Below, piece by piece: positions 1 through 11,007 of a stretch of 64,000 bases of DNA. The stretch lies in NCBI GenBank assembly GCA_022225965.2, contig JAKJXP020000006.1, positions 248,001-312,000 on the forward strand, in the 5' to 3' direction. Position numbers and translations under genes: made by a program. How positions within the stretch are numbered: position 1 is the stretch's first letter; each line of letters opens with the position of its first letter. The notes beneath the pieces are model-generated. The model was not told the origin of the DNA. It saw only the letters and a list, made by a program, of their open reading frames with translations, and did no database searches. Origin of the DNA: Diatrype stigma (Eukaryota > Ascomycota > Sordariomycetes > Xylariales > Diatrypaceae).

Positions 1-1
1 G

Positions 2-3000
2 GTACTGAGCGCACTCGACTCAGTACCAACGCGGCAAAAAGTCTTCGAGCAGCCCCGAACTTTTCCCACTATTCCCACACCGATTCCAGAAGAGGGCGAC
101 TCGCTGCCAGAACGGCAACCTCGGGACACCCACATTGCAGAAGCTGAACAAGCGAAACCGGACTCGAGGAGAGAAAGTGCAGTGTTTGAGAACAAGCCTG
201 TTCTTGCTACTTCGAAGGCCGGTAGTAACATGAGCAGATCTAACTCCAACAGCCCCGTTCGGCAGGCTCGTTTCGCAAACAGTCCTCCAGCGAGTCTAGC
301 AGTACGACATAACCCCCTACCAAGATCCGCGTCCCCTATAAAGCCGGCTCTCAAGCACACGGGTTCTACGAGGGAAGTGTCCCCATCTGATGCCAGCTCC
401 GATGTTGCCACAAACCGCGATGCCTCTCCTAACGTGCGCGGGGAGGCACCCGTTCAACGTAAGAAGTCGGTCCGCGTTAGTTTCGATGACCAAAACACCA
501 AGGTAGTGGGTGAGTCAGCCCAGAGTGAGGACGTCGAATCGCCGACTGAAGAGAGCCCGCAACCTGCCAAACGACCATGGTATAGCAATATTGGTAGAAG
601 CAAGAGGAGAGAAATCACACTGGAAGATGACGAGGTCATGAAGCCTCGACCTGCATTACCGAGCTTTGGCAGTGTCAGGGAGAAGAAAACGCCGCGGCAA
701 CCCGAGGAGGAGCGACCGCTTGTGCGGCCTTATGAGCCAGCCAAAACCCCCTCAGTACCTTCATCTCCCGCGATACAACCAAGTATCTCGAGTCTGTCGG
801 TCGATATCAACGAATCTCAAAGTCTATCCCTTGGTCAGTCGAGCGACCAAGCAATAGGCACAGTCCTTAGTCAAGACCAAGCTTCCCGCAACCCAGCGAA
901 TATATCACGGTTTAGAGAGCCGTTGCCACCAGTTGTGACTTCCGCCGAGGGTCTCGAGTATACATCAGACACCTCTCTAGATACGGATCAAGATAACCCA
1001 GACGACAGCGTGATTGGAAGCGATACCGAGGCCAACCCGAGCACACGCTCAATACAAGACACGCAGCTAGAGGCTCGCGGGAACTCACAAAACGGGAAAG
1101 CAAGTGTGGAAGATAAGGTTCTGGTCAATCCAGAGGAAGCGACAGAAGCCCCTCCGCTTACAAGTGAAATTCCCGAGATCTCTATCATCCAACCAAGTCC
1201 AATGGCTTCCCAGGGATTTTCCCAAGCCACCGGTAAGGTGGAATCAGGTAGGGGCCAGTATTTCGATGTGCCTGGTGGCTTCCCCATTGACACCGAGTCA
1301 GAGGGTAGTCATCCAGCCAAAAGGACCGTGGAAACCAAAACCGAGGGCCCGTCTCAATCTACCGGCACTATCTTCGAACCAACAGCAGAAATCCAACCTT
1401 CCCAAACAGAGTCACTGCCTCAAACTACTCTTCTTACAGCACCCCAACCGCCTGTGGATGCAGAGTCTGAGGAGTCCGACAGGAGTAGTATATACAGCGA
1501 TGCTTACGAGGATCTCTCCGATATAGAAGAACCGGGCTTCCAGTCGCTAGACGCCGTGGTTGATACCCCTGTCACGAATGCCACGACCAAACTTGGCGAT
1601 AGGCCTACTACGGTTCAAGGAACAGAAGCTGGCGTGGATGATGTACCTGCAACTACAAGACCAGTCACCGCAGGGTCTTCTCAACCTCCCCCAGGTGTAG
1701 ATGACTGGGAGCAGGCGAAACATTTTTGGCGCAGCTTGACAACAGAAAAGAGACAACAGCTCGAACGCGAAGCATCGGAAGATGCAGGCGCCGACGGCGA
1801 TCGAGAAGAAGTTGCACTACCTATCCGGAGAAACAGTAGCAGGAAGAAGTTGGCTGGACCAAAACAACCAGAAGCCGTTTCTAAGCCTCAGGCCGTGGCC
1901 GTTGCTAAACCGAAACAGAAACCAGCTAAGCAGGCCGATGCAGACAGAACTTATATGATTCAGCCTGGCTCGAAACCTAACCATGCATCTGCCAATTCAA
2001 CAGCAGCGCCACGTATGCGTAATTCACTGCGTGAACAGGAGCCTACTAGGAGCACACAGCCCCAAGCTTCTACTCAAATGCGAAAATCGATGCGCTCCGG
2101 GACAGGGCAGAAGTCAGCTGGTCGGGCAGACGGCCGCGCCGTAATAACGAAAAAAGAAAAACCAATGTCCCTGCCCTCAAACACCACTTCCCTCAGTGCT
2201 GCAGGCGCAGGGAGTGCCTTATCAAACCAAAACAAATCCCCTTCACAACCCCCCTTACAGCCTGCCTTAAAGCCTGCCTTACAGCGTCGTGGATCAGATG
2301 CAAGTGATAGTAGCTTCAAGCGGTCCCGTCCTACAACGAGTGGAGGCTTGAGTTTCAAGAAGACAATGCGGCAGCCTGAAGCTTCGGGAGGCTCTAGTCG
2401 GTTTAGTTTGCGGTCTCTATCGCCTGGTGGTTCTGTGCGTCGGAACTCAGTAATGAGCACAGGCTCTGCACCACCTGTCAGCACGATGCGACGTACTTTA
2501 CGGTCTGGTAGTGAATCGAGTCAAGAGGGACGAAATTCAACGCACTTCTCTTCGTTTGGACGGTCCGGCAGACAATCTCTGTCCAAAAAGGGCAAGAAAC
2601 CAACGCGTTTCGAGGACGACAGCGACGATGAGGAGATTGGGGACCGTCGATTTCGTAGTCGCTTTGACGACTCCAGTGACGAGGACGTAGCACCTACACC
2701 CCTACAAGGTGGTGTACTAGCTAAGGGCACTCTTCGCGGATCTGCCTCTGCTCCCACTGGGTTCAAGAGATCACCGACTGTTCCCGAGGCAGTTGAGGAA
2801 TCCCCCGAACTTCCGGACAGTGACGATGATCTGCCGGCCCATTTGCAAACTCAGCAACGTAATGCGGCCGCTCGTGCGGCACTCGGACGTTCGAACTCTG
2901 AATCTCTCGGCACTGCAACGCTAACGCGTTCAAGGTCGGGTCATGGTGGTTTTGATGCTACGGTTTCAACCGCCACAGTTTCCCCCAAGCGCGGCTCCAT

Positions 3001-3433
3001 AATGAGCATCTTGCGACGCAACAAAAAGGTGGATCAGGGAAGCAAGATTCAACGTTCAGGACTAACCGAGAGCGCGGCAAGGCGTGATACCAAGCTCGAA
3101 AGGAACGCCGACCAGCTAAAGGATATCCGCCCTGTGAGCCCCAAGCTTCAAAAGAGAAACGGAAGTCTGAAGCGCGGCGAAAGTTGGCCGCTACCTGAGG
3201 ATGCGCAACAACCAGGCACGGCAGCCAACGTCCCCATCAAGAATGGCTCAGTGACCGGCTCTATGGTCGATCAGAGACCAAGCCTGGCGGGTCGGCGAAG
3301 CACGAGTCTCGGAATCTCTGGTCTCCAAGGTGATGACGAGCTTAGCAGCTACAACGTCATCGTCGCGAGCGACTCCCACAAGAAGAAAAAGAAGTTTGGT
3401 GCCCTACGCCGCATGCTTCATCTGGACAGCTAG
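2..3433 (+). CDS. Long disordered Ser-rich fungal protein, 5'-truncated by the window
   Basis: The frame is open from base 2, so the start lies outside the window; 1143 codons plus stop are visible. An ATG-less start at 182 (GTG) is not needed. The protein is low in hydrophobic residues and rich in Ser, Pro, Arg and acidic runs, as expected of an intrinsically disordered protein. No catalytic domain, membrane segment or signal peptide is visible. Conserved-looking short motifs include SNSPVRQARF, SPIKPALKH, VRVSFDD, KPRPALPSFGSV and a basic C-terminal tail ending KKFGALRRMLHLDS. From memory these motifs occur in this order in uncharacterised orthologues of other filamentous ascomycetes, but I cannot name the family. 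Many SP/RxxS sites suggest phosphorylation. A scaffold at the cell cortex is possible but is only a guess. The small repeat LQPALKPALQ comes from a 15-bp DNA duplication near 2257-2285. The coding status is strong; the function is unknown. Confidence 0.85.
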   Translation, partial: VLSALDSVPTRQKVFEQPRTFPTIPTPIPEEGDSLPERQPRDTHIAEAEQAKPDSRRESAVFENKPVLATSKAGSNMSRSNSNSPVRQARFANSPPASLAVRHNPLPRSASPIKPALKHTGSTREVSPSDASSDVATNRDASPNVRGEAPVQRKKSVRVSFDDQNTKVVGESAQSEDVESPTEESPQPAKRPWYSNIGRSKRREITLEDDEVMKPRPALPSFGSVREKKTPRQPEEERPLVRPYEPAKTPSVPSSPAIQPSISSLSVDINESQSLSLGQSSDQAIGTVLSQDQASRNPANISRFREPLPPVVTSAEGLEYTSDTSLDTDQDNPDDSVIGSDTEANPSTRSIQDTQLEARGNSQNGKASVEDKVLVNPEEATEAPPLTSEIPEISIIQPSPMASQGFSQATGKVESGRGQYFDVPGGFPIDTESEGSHPAKRTVETKTEGPSQSTGTIFEPTAEIQPSQTESLPQTTLLTAPQPPVDAESEESDRSSIYSDAYEDLSDIEEPGFQSLDAVVDTPVTNATTKLGDRPTTVQGTEAGVDDVPATTRPVTAGSSQPPPGVDDWEQAKHFWRSLTTEKRQQLEREASEDAGADGDREEVALPIRRNSSRKKLAGPKQPEAVSKPQAVAVAKPKQKPAKQADADRTYMIQPGSKPNHASANSTAAPRMRNSLREQEPTRSTQPQASTQMRKSMRSGTGQKSAGRADGRAVITKKEKPMSLPSNTTSLSAAGAGSALSNQNKSPSQPPLQPALKPALQRRGSDASDSSFKRSRPTTSGGLSFKKTMRQPEASGGSSRFSLRSLSPGGSVRRNSVMSTGSAPPVSTMRRTLRSGSESSQEGRNSTHFSSFGRSGRQSLSKKGKKPTRFEDDSDDEEIGDRRFRSRFDDSSDEDVAPTPLQGGVLAKGTLRGSASAPTGFKRSPTVPEAVEESPELPDSDDDLPAHLQTQQRNAAARAALGRSNSESLGTATLTRSRSGHGGFDATVSTATVSPKRGSIMSILRRNKKVDQGSKIQRSGLTESAARRDTKLERNADQLKDIRPVSPKLQKRNGSLKRGESWPLPEDAQQPGTAANVPIKNGSVTGSMVDQRPSLAGRRSTSLGISGLQGDDELSSYNVIVASDSHKKKKKFGALRRMLHLDS

Positions 3434-6400
3434 GGCATGTTCAGCGGCAGCAACATAAATTCGACCATGACAGTCAAGGGCACTGTACTCCTTCGATGGC
3501 GGAGGAGATCTAGCCCAAGTGTCAGAATTAGGGGACGCTCCTCAGCACCTTGCGCATTTTGCCTATGCTCAGCGTAGGATTTTCTTTGTTTTTTTTTACT
3601 TCACTTCACCAAGTGGGCGGCATTGTTACCTGCATAGGTTTATGTTCATGGCGTCTCATCACTGGATATTGCGGACCATTTAGACCAGTTTTCTATTTCA
3701 TGTAGTTTGTTACTACCCGAAACAGAAGGCGTCGATACATGATACCCCTTTCAGTCACCCCTCGTTTCCAAATTGCCGAACCAGCGAGTTCGATGCGCAC
3801 ACATTGCATACGCGAGCAAACCACCGCAATTTCATTTACTTTTCTTCTAATTGTCATTCAGGATAGAGGGAGCGCGAACGATCCAACTTGAGTGAGAGGG
3901 CAGGCAAACGGAAAGGAGCTGCGGGTCATCTTCTCTTATTGTACACTTTAGTTTCTAATGATACCATGCCTGGGTCGGTCGGTCGGGGTTTCCGCCAGTG
4001 GCCTTCGGGAGACGGGGCGCAGAGGGAGAGGAGGGCACAGGAGAAACGCGCATATACGACCGAGATGGGAGAAGCGAAGCAAAGAGTAAAACGAGTACGC
4101 GGGGAGAAAGGGGGAGAGTAAGAAAACCTCCGCATAAATACGTAATCTATCATCTATAACTAGTTGTACACCATGCATGCATTTTTTCATATTACCAACC
4201 ATCGCATCGCCATCATCCTCGTGATCAGAATTGGAAACATGATAACCAGCCCCCTCGCGGCCAAGCAAGCCAGCAGGTGTTTCGCGCAGGCTTCATACTT
4301 GAATACACAGAGCGTCCCTCACTCGCTACTATAAGTATACAACTACATGGTACCCATCACAGGTGCCTCCTCGTCATATCGATCACATGTCGCGCGAACG
4401 CCTCCGGGTGCGACACATACCTACGGGTGATGCATCATGGGCAACAACATAATCGGCACACCGACCGCCCTGGCCGCCGTGACGATATTGTGGAAGAAGA
4501 TCCCCGTCGGCGCCGCCGCCGCCTCGACCGTCCAGTCCAGCTTCCGCGTCATCTCCGGCTCTGTAATAGCAAGTTGAGCCGGTGTGCTATGTATAAGCAC
4601 GTAGTCTGACGCATACAACGGTTCCAGTCGAGAAAACAAAGGCCTCGAGCTATTATGTCCTGTTAAACTACGCCGCTTGGGAAGATTGCATGGACATACG
4701 CTGGGTTATCTCCAGGGGAAAACGTCAACCATTTATTATGGCAAGCGGCGTCGACATCCAAAGGCTTGTCTGCTATACAAAGGTTGAAACACACTTCGAT
4801 CGTAAACACGTGTCTACGATTTGCTGTTTATAGTAAATATTCACTCGTAATGCCGATTATTCTGATATACCCGCTGCTACACCACCAGTATTTAAAATAT
4901 CGTACCGGCACCTGCGATGAAGAGTCTGCCTAGACTAATAACGTAGCTCAAGATCTCTATCTGCCCTGACCATTCGGCTCAGATCGCTCTTCTCGATTTG
5001 CTTCATATCTCGACCGCTGGCTTTCGTCCACTTATGGGGGAGTCGGTGTCGGGATCAACTTGCCGGGGAAAAGTCAGGGGTACCAACGACTATATAAAGG
5101 AGTGGTCGTATCCTACAGAGATTCGGCAGAATCAACGAACAGTTTTTGCCTAGGTCTATTACTCTGTGATACGCATTCCGGTTGGGGTTAGAAGTACGGA
5201 AACCCATACGTCTCACCGACACTCGCATGTTGTCGCACACCGAATAAATAGCAGTAGCTGCACTATATAACTAACTGCAGCTAGTCGAGCCGTTATCCCT
5301 GGACTTGCAAGAGGATCAATGAACAATAGTTGATCAATCTTAGGTGAGTGTGGTTTTCTTGAACTTGGTCGGCCTACCTATTCACCTTCAGCATCTATCT
5401 AGACGGTGCTTTCGCATGCGTACGAGTAAAGCCTACGAAAGGTACGAAGTAGGCAGGAGAGAATTAGCCGGAAGAATGGAACCGGCCAAAGACAAACGGC
5501 GTGAGACGGGGTTTTGTGGAGTGCGAGTGTGGGTGCGGCGGCCGGGGTTAGGACCGAATCAAAAAAGTCCGGCAGGTGATCGGCACTCGCGATCGGCAAT
5601 GGCCAGGTCCGCTTTGAGAGGTTTCCGTTTCGTCGATATGGCTTGGCATTATGGGAAGGCGCCCTGCAGGTGGAACCCGGGGTACGGTTCGGTATCTGAT
5701 TGGCTACAGGGACAGTCCTCAGCCACACCGCCACAGCATTCTGACATGCGACACGTTGGTTCCGCTGTCACACTGCCACATCTACGAAGTACTACTGTAC
5801 CTAGGTACAGCTAATAATAAAAAATTGCGGTGGGGAATGCATCCCCATTTAGGATTTGATCGTTGGAGACGGAGAGACCTAGAGCGCCAGTGTGCATGTC
5901 AAGTCGTGCAAGTTTAGGGTCCATTAACTAGGCACATAGCAGCTGCATATGTAGTTCGTGTAGGATAACGGATACCGAACGGATACGGTACCTAGTTGGG
6001 AATTAGGGTACCCGAGTTAATTAAATGAACGAGAGACGAGGGAAAACGAGTCGACCCAAAGGTGAAAAGGGTGGATGAAAAGGGGTGTCGGTGGTGCGTG
6101 TATTCAGCGTGGCACGCGATCCCATCCAATCACCCTTCATGCCTAGGAAGCCTACAGTAGACTACAGCCCAGGCAGCTAGGGATCGACTGACTCTACATA
6201 CATACCTAGTAGTAGACTACATACATACACACATACATAGTGACCTAGGACCCCCCCTAGACCCTTAGACGGGAACTCTTCTCCAAAATCCATAACCGCC
6301 GCTCCGACGTTCCACCCAACCCTTCGTCTTCAATTTCCCTCAACGGCTCTGCGTGGTTGGCATAATCCGTCCGTCTAATCCTACACCATTCAATTCCTTC

Positions 6401-6616
6401 TCCGGACATACGACGGGCGTACTACAACAGCGACAACAACGGCAACCATCGCGACGGCACCGACAAGCGACGACGATAAACAACAGTAGCCGATCAAGGA
6501 CAATTTGGGAATAGGGGGGAAAGAACAGCAAGGGATAAAAGAAAAAGAAAAGAAACGAAGCCAAGGGGAAGGGAAAGTTCCAATTACCGGGCTCCTGCGC
6601 TCACACGAAATATGGC
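3434..6616. other. Intergenic: 3' UTR, low-complexity spacer, GT62 gene leader
   Basis: No intact gene was found. The first few hundred bases are presumably the 3' UTR of the upstream gene. Around 4380-4640 a GC-rich island stands out and may be a gene relic on the minus strand. Between 6170 and 6245 there are TACATACA and CCTAGTAG repeats. The stretch 6240-6615 is pyrimidine- then purine-rich and reads as the promoter and 5' leader of the mannosyltransferase. Short ORFs here show no conserved motif. Confidence 0.6.
4386..4639 (-). pseudogene. Possible coding relic, unidentified
   Basis: On the minus strand a GC-rich block within AT-balanced DNA reads as protein-like sequence with the motif FHNIVTAARAVGVPIM, then MMHHP and, a few codons after an in-frame TAG, HPEAFARHVIDMTRR. 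The alanine-rich helix followed by a hydrophobic strand resembles the start of isochorismatase-like or other Rossmann-type hydrolases, but no active-site residue can be assigned. The TAG could be avoided by a short intron or could mark decay. It may also be chance. Confidence 0.25.
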
Positions 6617-7918
6617 ATGGCGATGAGAACCAACTCCAATCGGCTGGCGGCCATCGCCTCGGCGCTGTTCATCACCCTGATCCTGTTCTACACGACCGAG
6701 CCGCGGCGCCGGTCCTTCTCGTGCAAGACGCTCGAGTCGTGCCTGGCGGGGGGCACGCGCCCGCACGCCTACAGCCACCCCCTGCCGGTCGAGCCCGTCG
6801 CCGTGTACGAGGACGAGCGCGCCCTGCGCGACGGCGCGCTGCACTTCACGCGCGGCATCGGCGGCGGCATGGGCAGCCCGGCGACGCTGATCCTCGTGCT
6901 CAACAAGGACGAGGAGTCGTGGAGCCGCGACTTCCGGTCGACGGGCCGGTCCATCTACGACTTCCTCGACCTGCTCGTCGCCACCGACCTCGACCTGGCG
7001 ACCGTCTCGCTCGGCCTCATGACCTCCTCGCTCGACGAGTACGCCGAGATCAAGAAGGCCACCGCCACGCTGCCCTTCGCGCGCGCCGAGATCTTCTACC
7101 GACCCTCCGCCGGCTCCGGCTCCGGCTCTCGCGTCGCCGCCTCCAAGACCGGCGATTCTGACGACGACGACGGCGATAATAACAACAGCGAGAGCGATAG
7201 CGACGGCGGCGACGACGAAGAGGCCTCGTTCACGTACGAGCAGCGGCACGACCCGGCGGTGCAGCGGCGGCGCCGCGGGGCGCTGGCGGCGCTGCGCAAC
7301 TACCTGATGCTGCGGGCGCTGCGGGACGAGGAGCACGTGGTGTGGATCGACGCGGACGTGGTGGAGTTCTCGCCGGGGATCATCCAGGCCATGGTGGGGC
7401 ACGCGTCCCGGCGGCGCGGCGACGTCGGCCTGATCACGGCCGCCTGCCACCAGAACGACATGGCCAACTACGACAAGAACGCCTGGGCCGTCGACCGCAA
7501 CGCCAGCTCCATCCTCGACGCCGTCGCCGCCGCCGACCGCGACCGCGCCGTCCAGACCCTCGACGACACGCGCGCCTTCACCGACGCTATCATGGCTAGC
7601 AGCGGCAGCGGAAGCAGCAGCAGTAGCAGTAGTGCTAATAAGAATGGAGATGGCAGTGGCAGCAGCAGCGACGCCGACGATGGTGATGAGCTGCTGCCCC
7701 TTGACAGCGTCGGCGGCACTATCCTCTACATCCGCGCCGACCTCATCCGCCAGGGCGTCATCTTCCCCACCTTCAACGTCGTCGGCACCACCTGGTCCCA
7801 GGACGGCTGGATCGGCGTCGAGACCGAGGGCATCTGCTATATGGCGTCCTCGCTCAAGGGCGGCGGGTGCTACCTGCTCGGTGGCAAGCACCACGTCCGG
7901 CACGCCGATCTGGGCTGA
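6617..7918 (+). CDS. Anp1/Van1/Mnn9-family mannosyltransferase (GT62)
   Basis: A 433-aa single-exon type II Golgi membrane protein. Residues about 10-26 form the signal anchor after a short basic tail. The catalytic DxD motif is D245-A-D247 within HVVWIDADVVEF, the nucleotide-sugar/Mn2+ site of the family. The C-terminal block DSVGGTILYIRADLIRQG (from about 362) followed by the ETEG segment is diagnostic of the Anp1/Mnn9/Van1 group, which extends alpha-1,6-linked mannan on N-glycans in the cis-Golgi. The VGGT-LYI version fits the Anp1/Van1 branch better than Mnn9. Two inserts are unusual: a Gly/Ser/Asp stretch at about 163-206 and a Ser/Asp stretch at about 327-358, both encoded by trinucleotide-like repeats and placed between conserved blocks. 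The ATG at 6617 is chosen because it opens directly before the anchor. Length is close to the family norm once the inserts are discounted. Confidence 0.93.
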   Translation: MAMRTNSNRLAAIASALFITLILFYTTEPRRRSFSCKTLESCLAGGTRPHAYSHPLPVEPVAVYEDERALRDGALHFTRGIGGGMGSPATLILVLNKDEESWSRDFRSTGRSIYDFLDLLVATDLDLATVSLGLMTSSLDEYAEIKKATATLPFARAEIFYRPSAGSGSGSRVAASKTGDSDDDDGDNNNSESDSDGGDDEEASFTYEQRHDPAVQRRRRGALAALRNYLMLRALRDEEHVVWIDADVVEFSPGIIQAMVGHASRRRGDVGLITAACHQNDMANYDKNAWAVDRNASSILDAVAAADRDRAVQTLDDTRAFTDAIMASSGSGSSSSSSSANKNGDGSGSSSDADDGDELLPLDSVGGTILYIRADLIRQGVIFPTFNVVGTTWSQDGWIGVETEGICYMASSLKGGGCYLLGGKHHVRHADLG

Positions 7919-8870
7919 AGGAACGAAAAGGAGAGGAAGGATGAATCGACAGAATAGAGGAAACGATAGCAACAACAACAGCAATAACAAGGATACGGGA
8001 GGAAAATACAAAATACAAAATCATGTACAAGATCAAAATCTTTGGGGGGAAAGAGGGGGGTGGATCAGAATTCTCCCGCCCCCTCCTATTTCTTGTAAGC
8101 GCATTGGGCGGAGCAAAATAGGCGTTGGAACTTTCTGTTCTCTTACATTTCTTTTATATAGTTTATGTGTCGTGTCGTCGTTTTGGTATCGGTTTTGGTC
8201 TTCGCTTAAGCTTGGAAGAGGGCTATGCATCGCAATAGCAGCAGTAGCGAATCGCAACAGCAACAGCGACAGCAGAAGCGACAGCGAAGGCGAAGGCGAA
8301 GGCGAAAGTGAAAGCAACATTGTATCCCATATATACCCCCAATACTAGGTTGTTTTATTACCAATCTCGGATCGTATGGTCCACCCGCTTCACCTTGAGA
8401 TAATACCATGGAGCACAGATCACCCTGAAAGTAGCCCTTCTTTCGTTGGAAAAGTGCGTCTTAACCGCGTGTATGCTGCATTCAGTCAGATCTAGTAACT
8501 TCGGCCTCTATGCTAGGACTTTTACTATAGTGTATATCACTCCAGCAGTATGAATAACTTCAGAGTTCACTCGTCTCTAGATTGCGACCGGATAATAAAC
8601 AGGCTTATGGTAAACTCGCCTATTCCAGTTAATATACGTAGTTATACTCTCCTATCCCCAAATCGTAGATAGCATATCATTTTCAACATCAGCTCAGGCT
8701 TAATCATGTGCTTATCCATGGCTATCACTCGGCCGTGTAATGATTGCCATGATACGGTCCTGACAGCACAAACAAGCATATAAACACATAGTCTCTCACA
8801 ACACTGACTTATAGAAGGCATGCCATGACAAGCGGCCTGCATTCAGGTCCACGAAGACAAGATTATATAG
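7919..8870. other. Intergenic with purine-rich CGAAGG/GCAACA simple repeat
   Basis: This is the 3' flank of the mannosyltransferase. At 8226-8315 there is an imperfect hexanucleotide array (GCAACA, GCGACA, then GCGAAG units). An ATA-rich run at 7960-8040 probably carries the polyadenylation signals. No gene seen. Confidence 0.6.
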
Positions 8871-9673
8871 GTTAGTTATGTGAGGATTCTCGGAGCATCG
8901 TCAGGGCTGGGCTTTACCAGCCTTGTTGGCCTGACCTGTCGACACAATATACACAAGAACGAGCAGCTGGGTCACGAGTTAGATGTGTCTTGGGATTTAC
9001 ACGAGACCCTCGGCACACTCTTAACCTGCAGTGTCATACTTGTATTCCGCCAACATGTCAAGACTAGCCGACGACCTTTTACGATGTTCGAATGGCTTCA
9101 AGGGGCGGCATGTTGTATCTCTAGCGACCCCAGGGACAAGCTATATGCTCTACGGGGTGTTGACCAGAACCACGAGCTCCCTCTTGAACCAGATGATAAG
9201 GATCTAGTCAAGGTGTACGCGGAATTCGTTCAACAGGTGTTGGAGAAGCACTCTTGTCTTCTTCTAAACGAGGGTGATGCTATAGGAACAGTGCGCCTTC
9301 AAGAAAGGGTTCCAGGATTACCTACATGGGTGCCGGACTTCACGTGGGACTTTCGAAACTTGTCCGATCGGTCCCAGCCAGGGGCAGCGACCCTCGACCG
9401 CAAGCCGTAGACGGATTTCTCCGAAGACGGTCTCATTCTAACAGCCAGAGGTCTGGTTATAGACCAGGTGGATGGGGACGAGATAGCAAGGACCGATGAC
9501 TTTGGATCTTGTTGTGTGTTCTCTTTGGGTGCAGCCAGCCACTCCTACTTCGACCAGTAGAGGGCCGTTACCTTGTTGATGGGTCTTGCTATGTCCCCGG
9601 AATATCAGGCGAGTCGGTGTCGAGCTTGGAGGAGTCGGGTGTTTTTGATCGACGGTATTTTGCGATTCGATGA
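8871..9673 (+). pseudogene. HET-domain protein relic (C-terminal half)
   Basis: The frame from 8880 carries SSDPRDKLYALRGV, the signature that directly follows the HET domain in fungal heterokaryon-incompatibility proteins. It continues with VYAEFVQQVL, LPTWVPDF and, past an in-frame TAG at 9408-9410, FSEDGLILTARGLVID. A frameshift near 9537-9545 then moves the match to the next frame, where LLLRPVEGRYLVDGSCYVPG and a terminal FAIR before TGA (9671-9673) match the usual HET-protein C-terminus. The N-terminal HET domain is missing: a stop lies at 8868-8870 and nothing similar is seen upstream. At least one nonsense change, one frameshift and a 5' truncation show that the gene is dead. Such genes mediate non-self recognition and often occur as decaying copies in fungal genomes. 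Confidence 0.85.
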
Positions 9674-11007
9674 TGATATTCAAAGTCACCGGAAATCCCA
9701 CCGCCCTATGTTGCTATACGCTTACCATACACACGAAGTAGGCCATCATAAGTCCAGTGCAATGAGGAGGAGCTGGAGAATCCTGTTCCATGAACGACAC
9801 GAAATAGATGTAGGTACGCCTTTTGCTCTCACTATGGCTCAAGTGTGTCAACTTGGGTCAAATGGACCAAATACGAATCAAATCTAGTATCAGCGAAGCG
9901 TGTGCAAATTGTTGTTGTTGTAATGTTTTAAGAAGGGCTAGAATTTGGGTAATGGGTGGTATGTAATTGTCGGTAGGTATATAGGCAGGTGCCACCTTGC
10001 CTACCTAGTACTTGAGCCTATGATGTTGCAAGACCAATAGACAGGGCAGACGCCTGCCCAAGTTAAGTTGCAGACAAGATTGCGGTCAACAAACAGCAGC
10101 GAATAGAATTTACCTGTAGGTACGGAGGGATGATGTGTTGTCTACACGCCTGTTGTCTACACGCCTCCTCCCTACATTCCTACTCATCTACCTCCCTTGG
10201 TGCAACTCCTCATGGAGTTGAGTTGGCACTGCAATTCTATATTCTATATTCCATAGTAGGTAGGTAGGCAGGCCGTAGTTATGGAGTTTATGTAGGACCA
10301 CTTCCTATATGTGTAGATCGCTGGATCTCCATTCCACTAAGTAGGTCCGTCGATCAAAGCAGCCCCAGCATTTGGGGAAAACAAGCGCGCTTTCTCTCCA
10401 TGCCGCTAACTAGCAACGTGCTTCGGTTCGGTAGGGCATTGGCATTATTTATGACGCCACTGCTAGACCGATAGGTACTTCGTGGCCAGATGGGGCTCCC
10501 GTGTAAGCCAATTCTTGTGGGGATGAAAATCTGCGAAAATCTGCTTGTTCAGTGAGTAGGTAGCTAACAAGCATTGCACTTGTTTAGTTGTTTCTGCTAG
10601 GCACTGTAGTGTAGCATAGCAATGTCAATGGCAATGAGAATCGTTGAGCGATCACCCGTGTTTATAGCAATTGTGATTTGTATTGTATTCTCTTTATACT
10701 GCAAAGTAAGTTCGTCTTGAAATTGTCAGATGCCAGACATAGCGACGAGACCTCAGATACGCCGAATGCGAAAAACCCTGTCAGATCTATGTGTAATAGA
10801 AAGCCCCTAAACCGTGGAAAGCCCGCAAACCGTGTTGCCTCAATAGGCAATTTCCTTTTTGGTCCAATCATGCAACGCCAGTCTGTGGTTGTTACTTGTG
10901 CGCGCGCGCCCAACCACGACTCTTCCGGGAAAAGCAGCCATTGTTCCCCCTCCCTGTTTTATCTTATATAGCCAAGCCATACAAGCTCTAGGTATCGTAA
11001 TGCTCCT
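9674..11007. other. Intergenic, no gene recognised
   Basis: It contains a GTAGGTAGGTAGGCAGG run near 10256-10272, a duplicated TGTCTACACGCC at 10139-10163 and a paired AAACCGTG near 10810-10835. Short ORFs look random. The last part is the 3' flank of the SDR gene. Confidence 0.5.

Noticed and set aside
6584..8011. 475-codon minus-strand ORF across the mannosyltransferase
   Set aside because: Its sequence is a GC-rich mirror of the real plus-strand gene (Val/Gly/Arg-rich, no motifs), and the plus strand has the DxD and family blocks.
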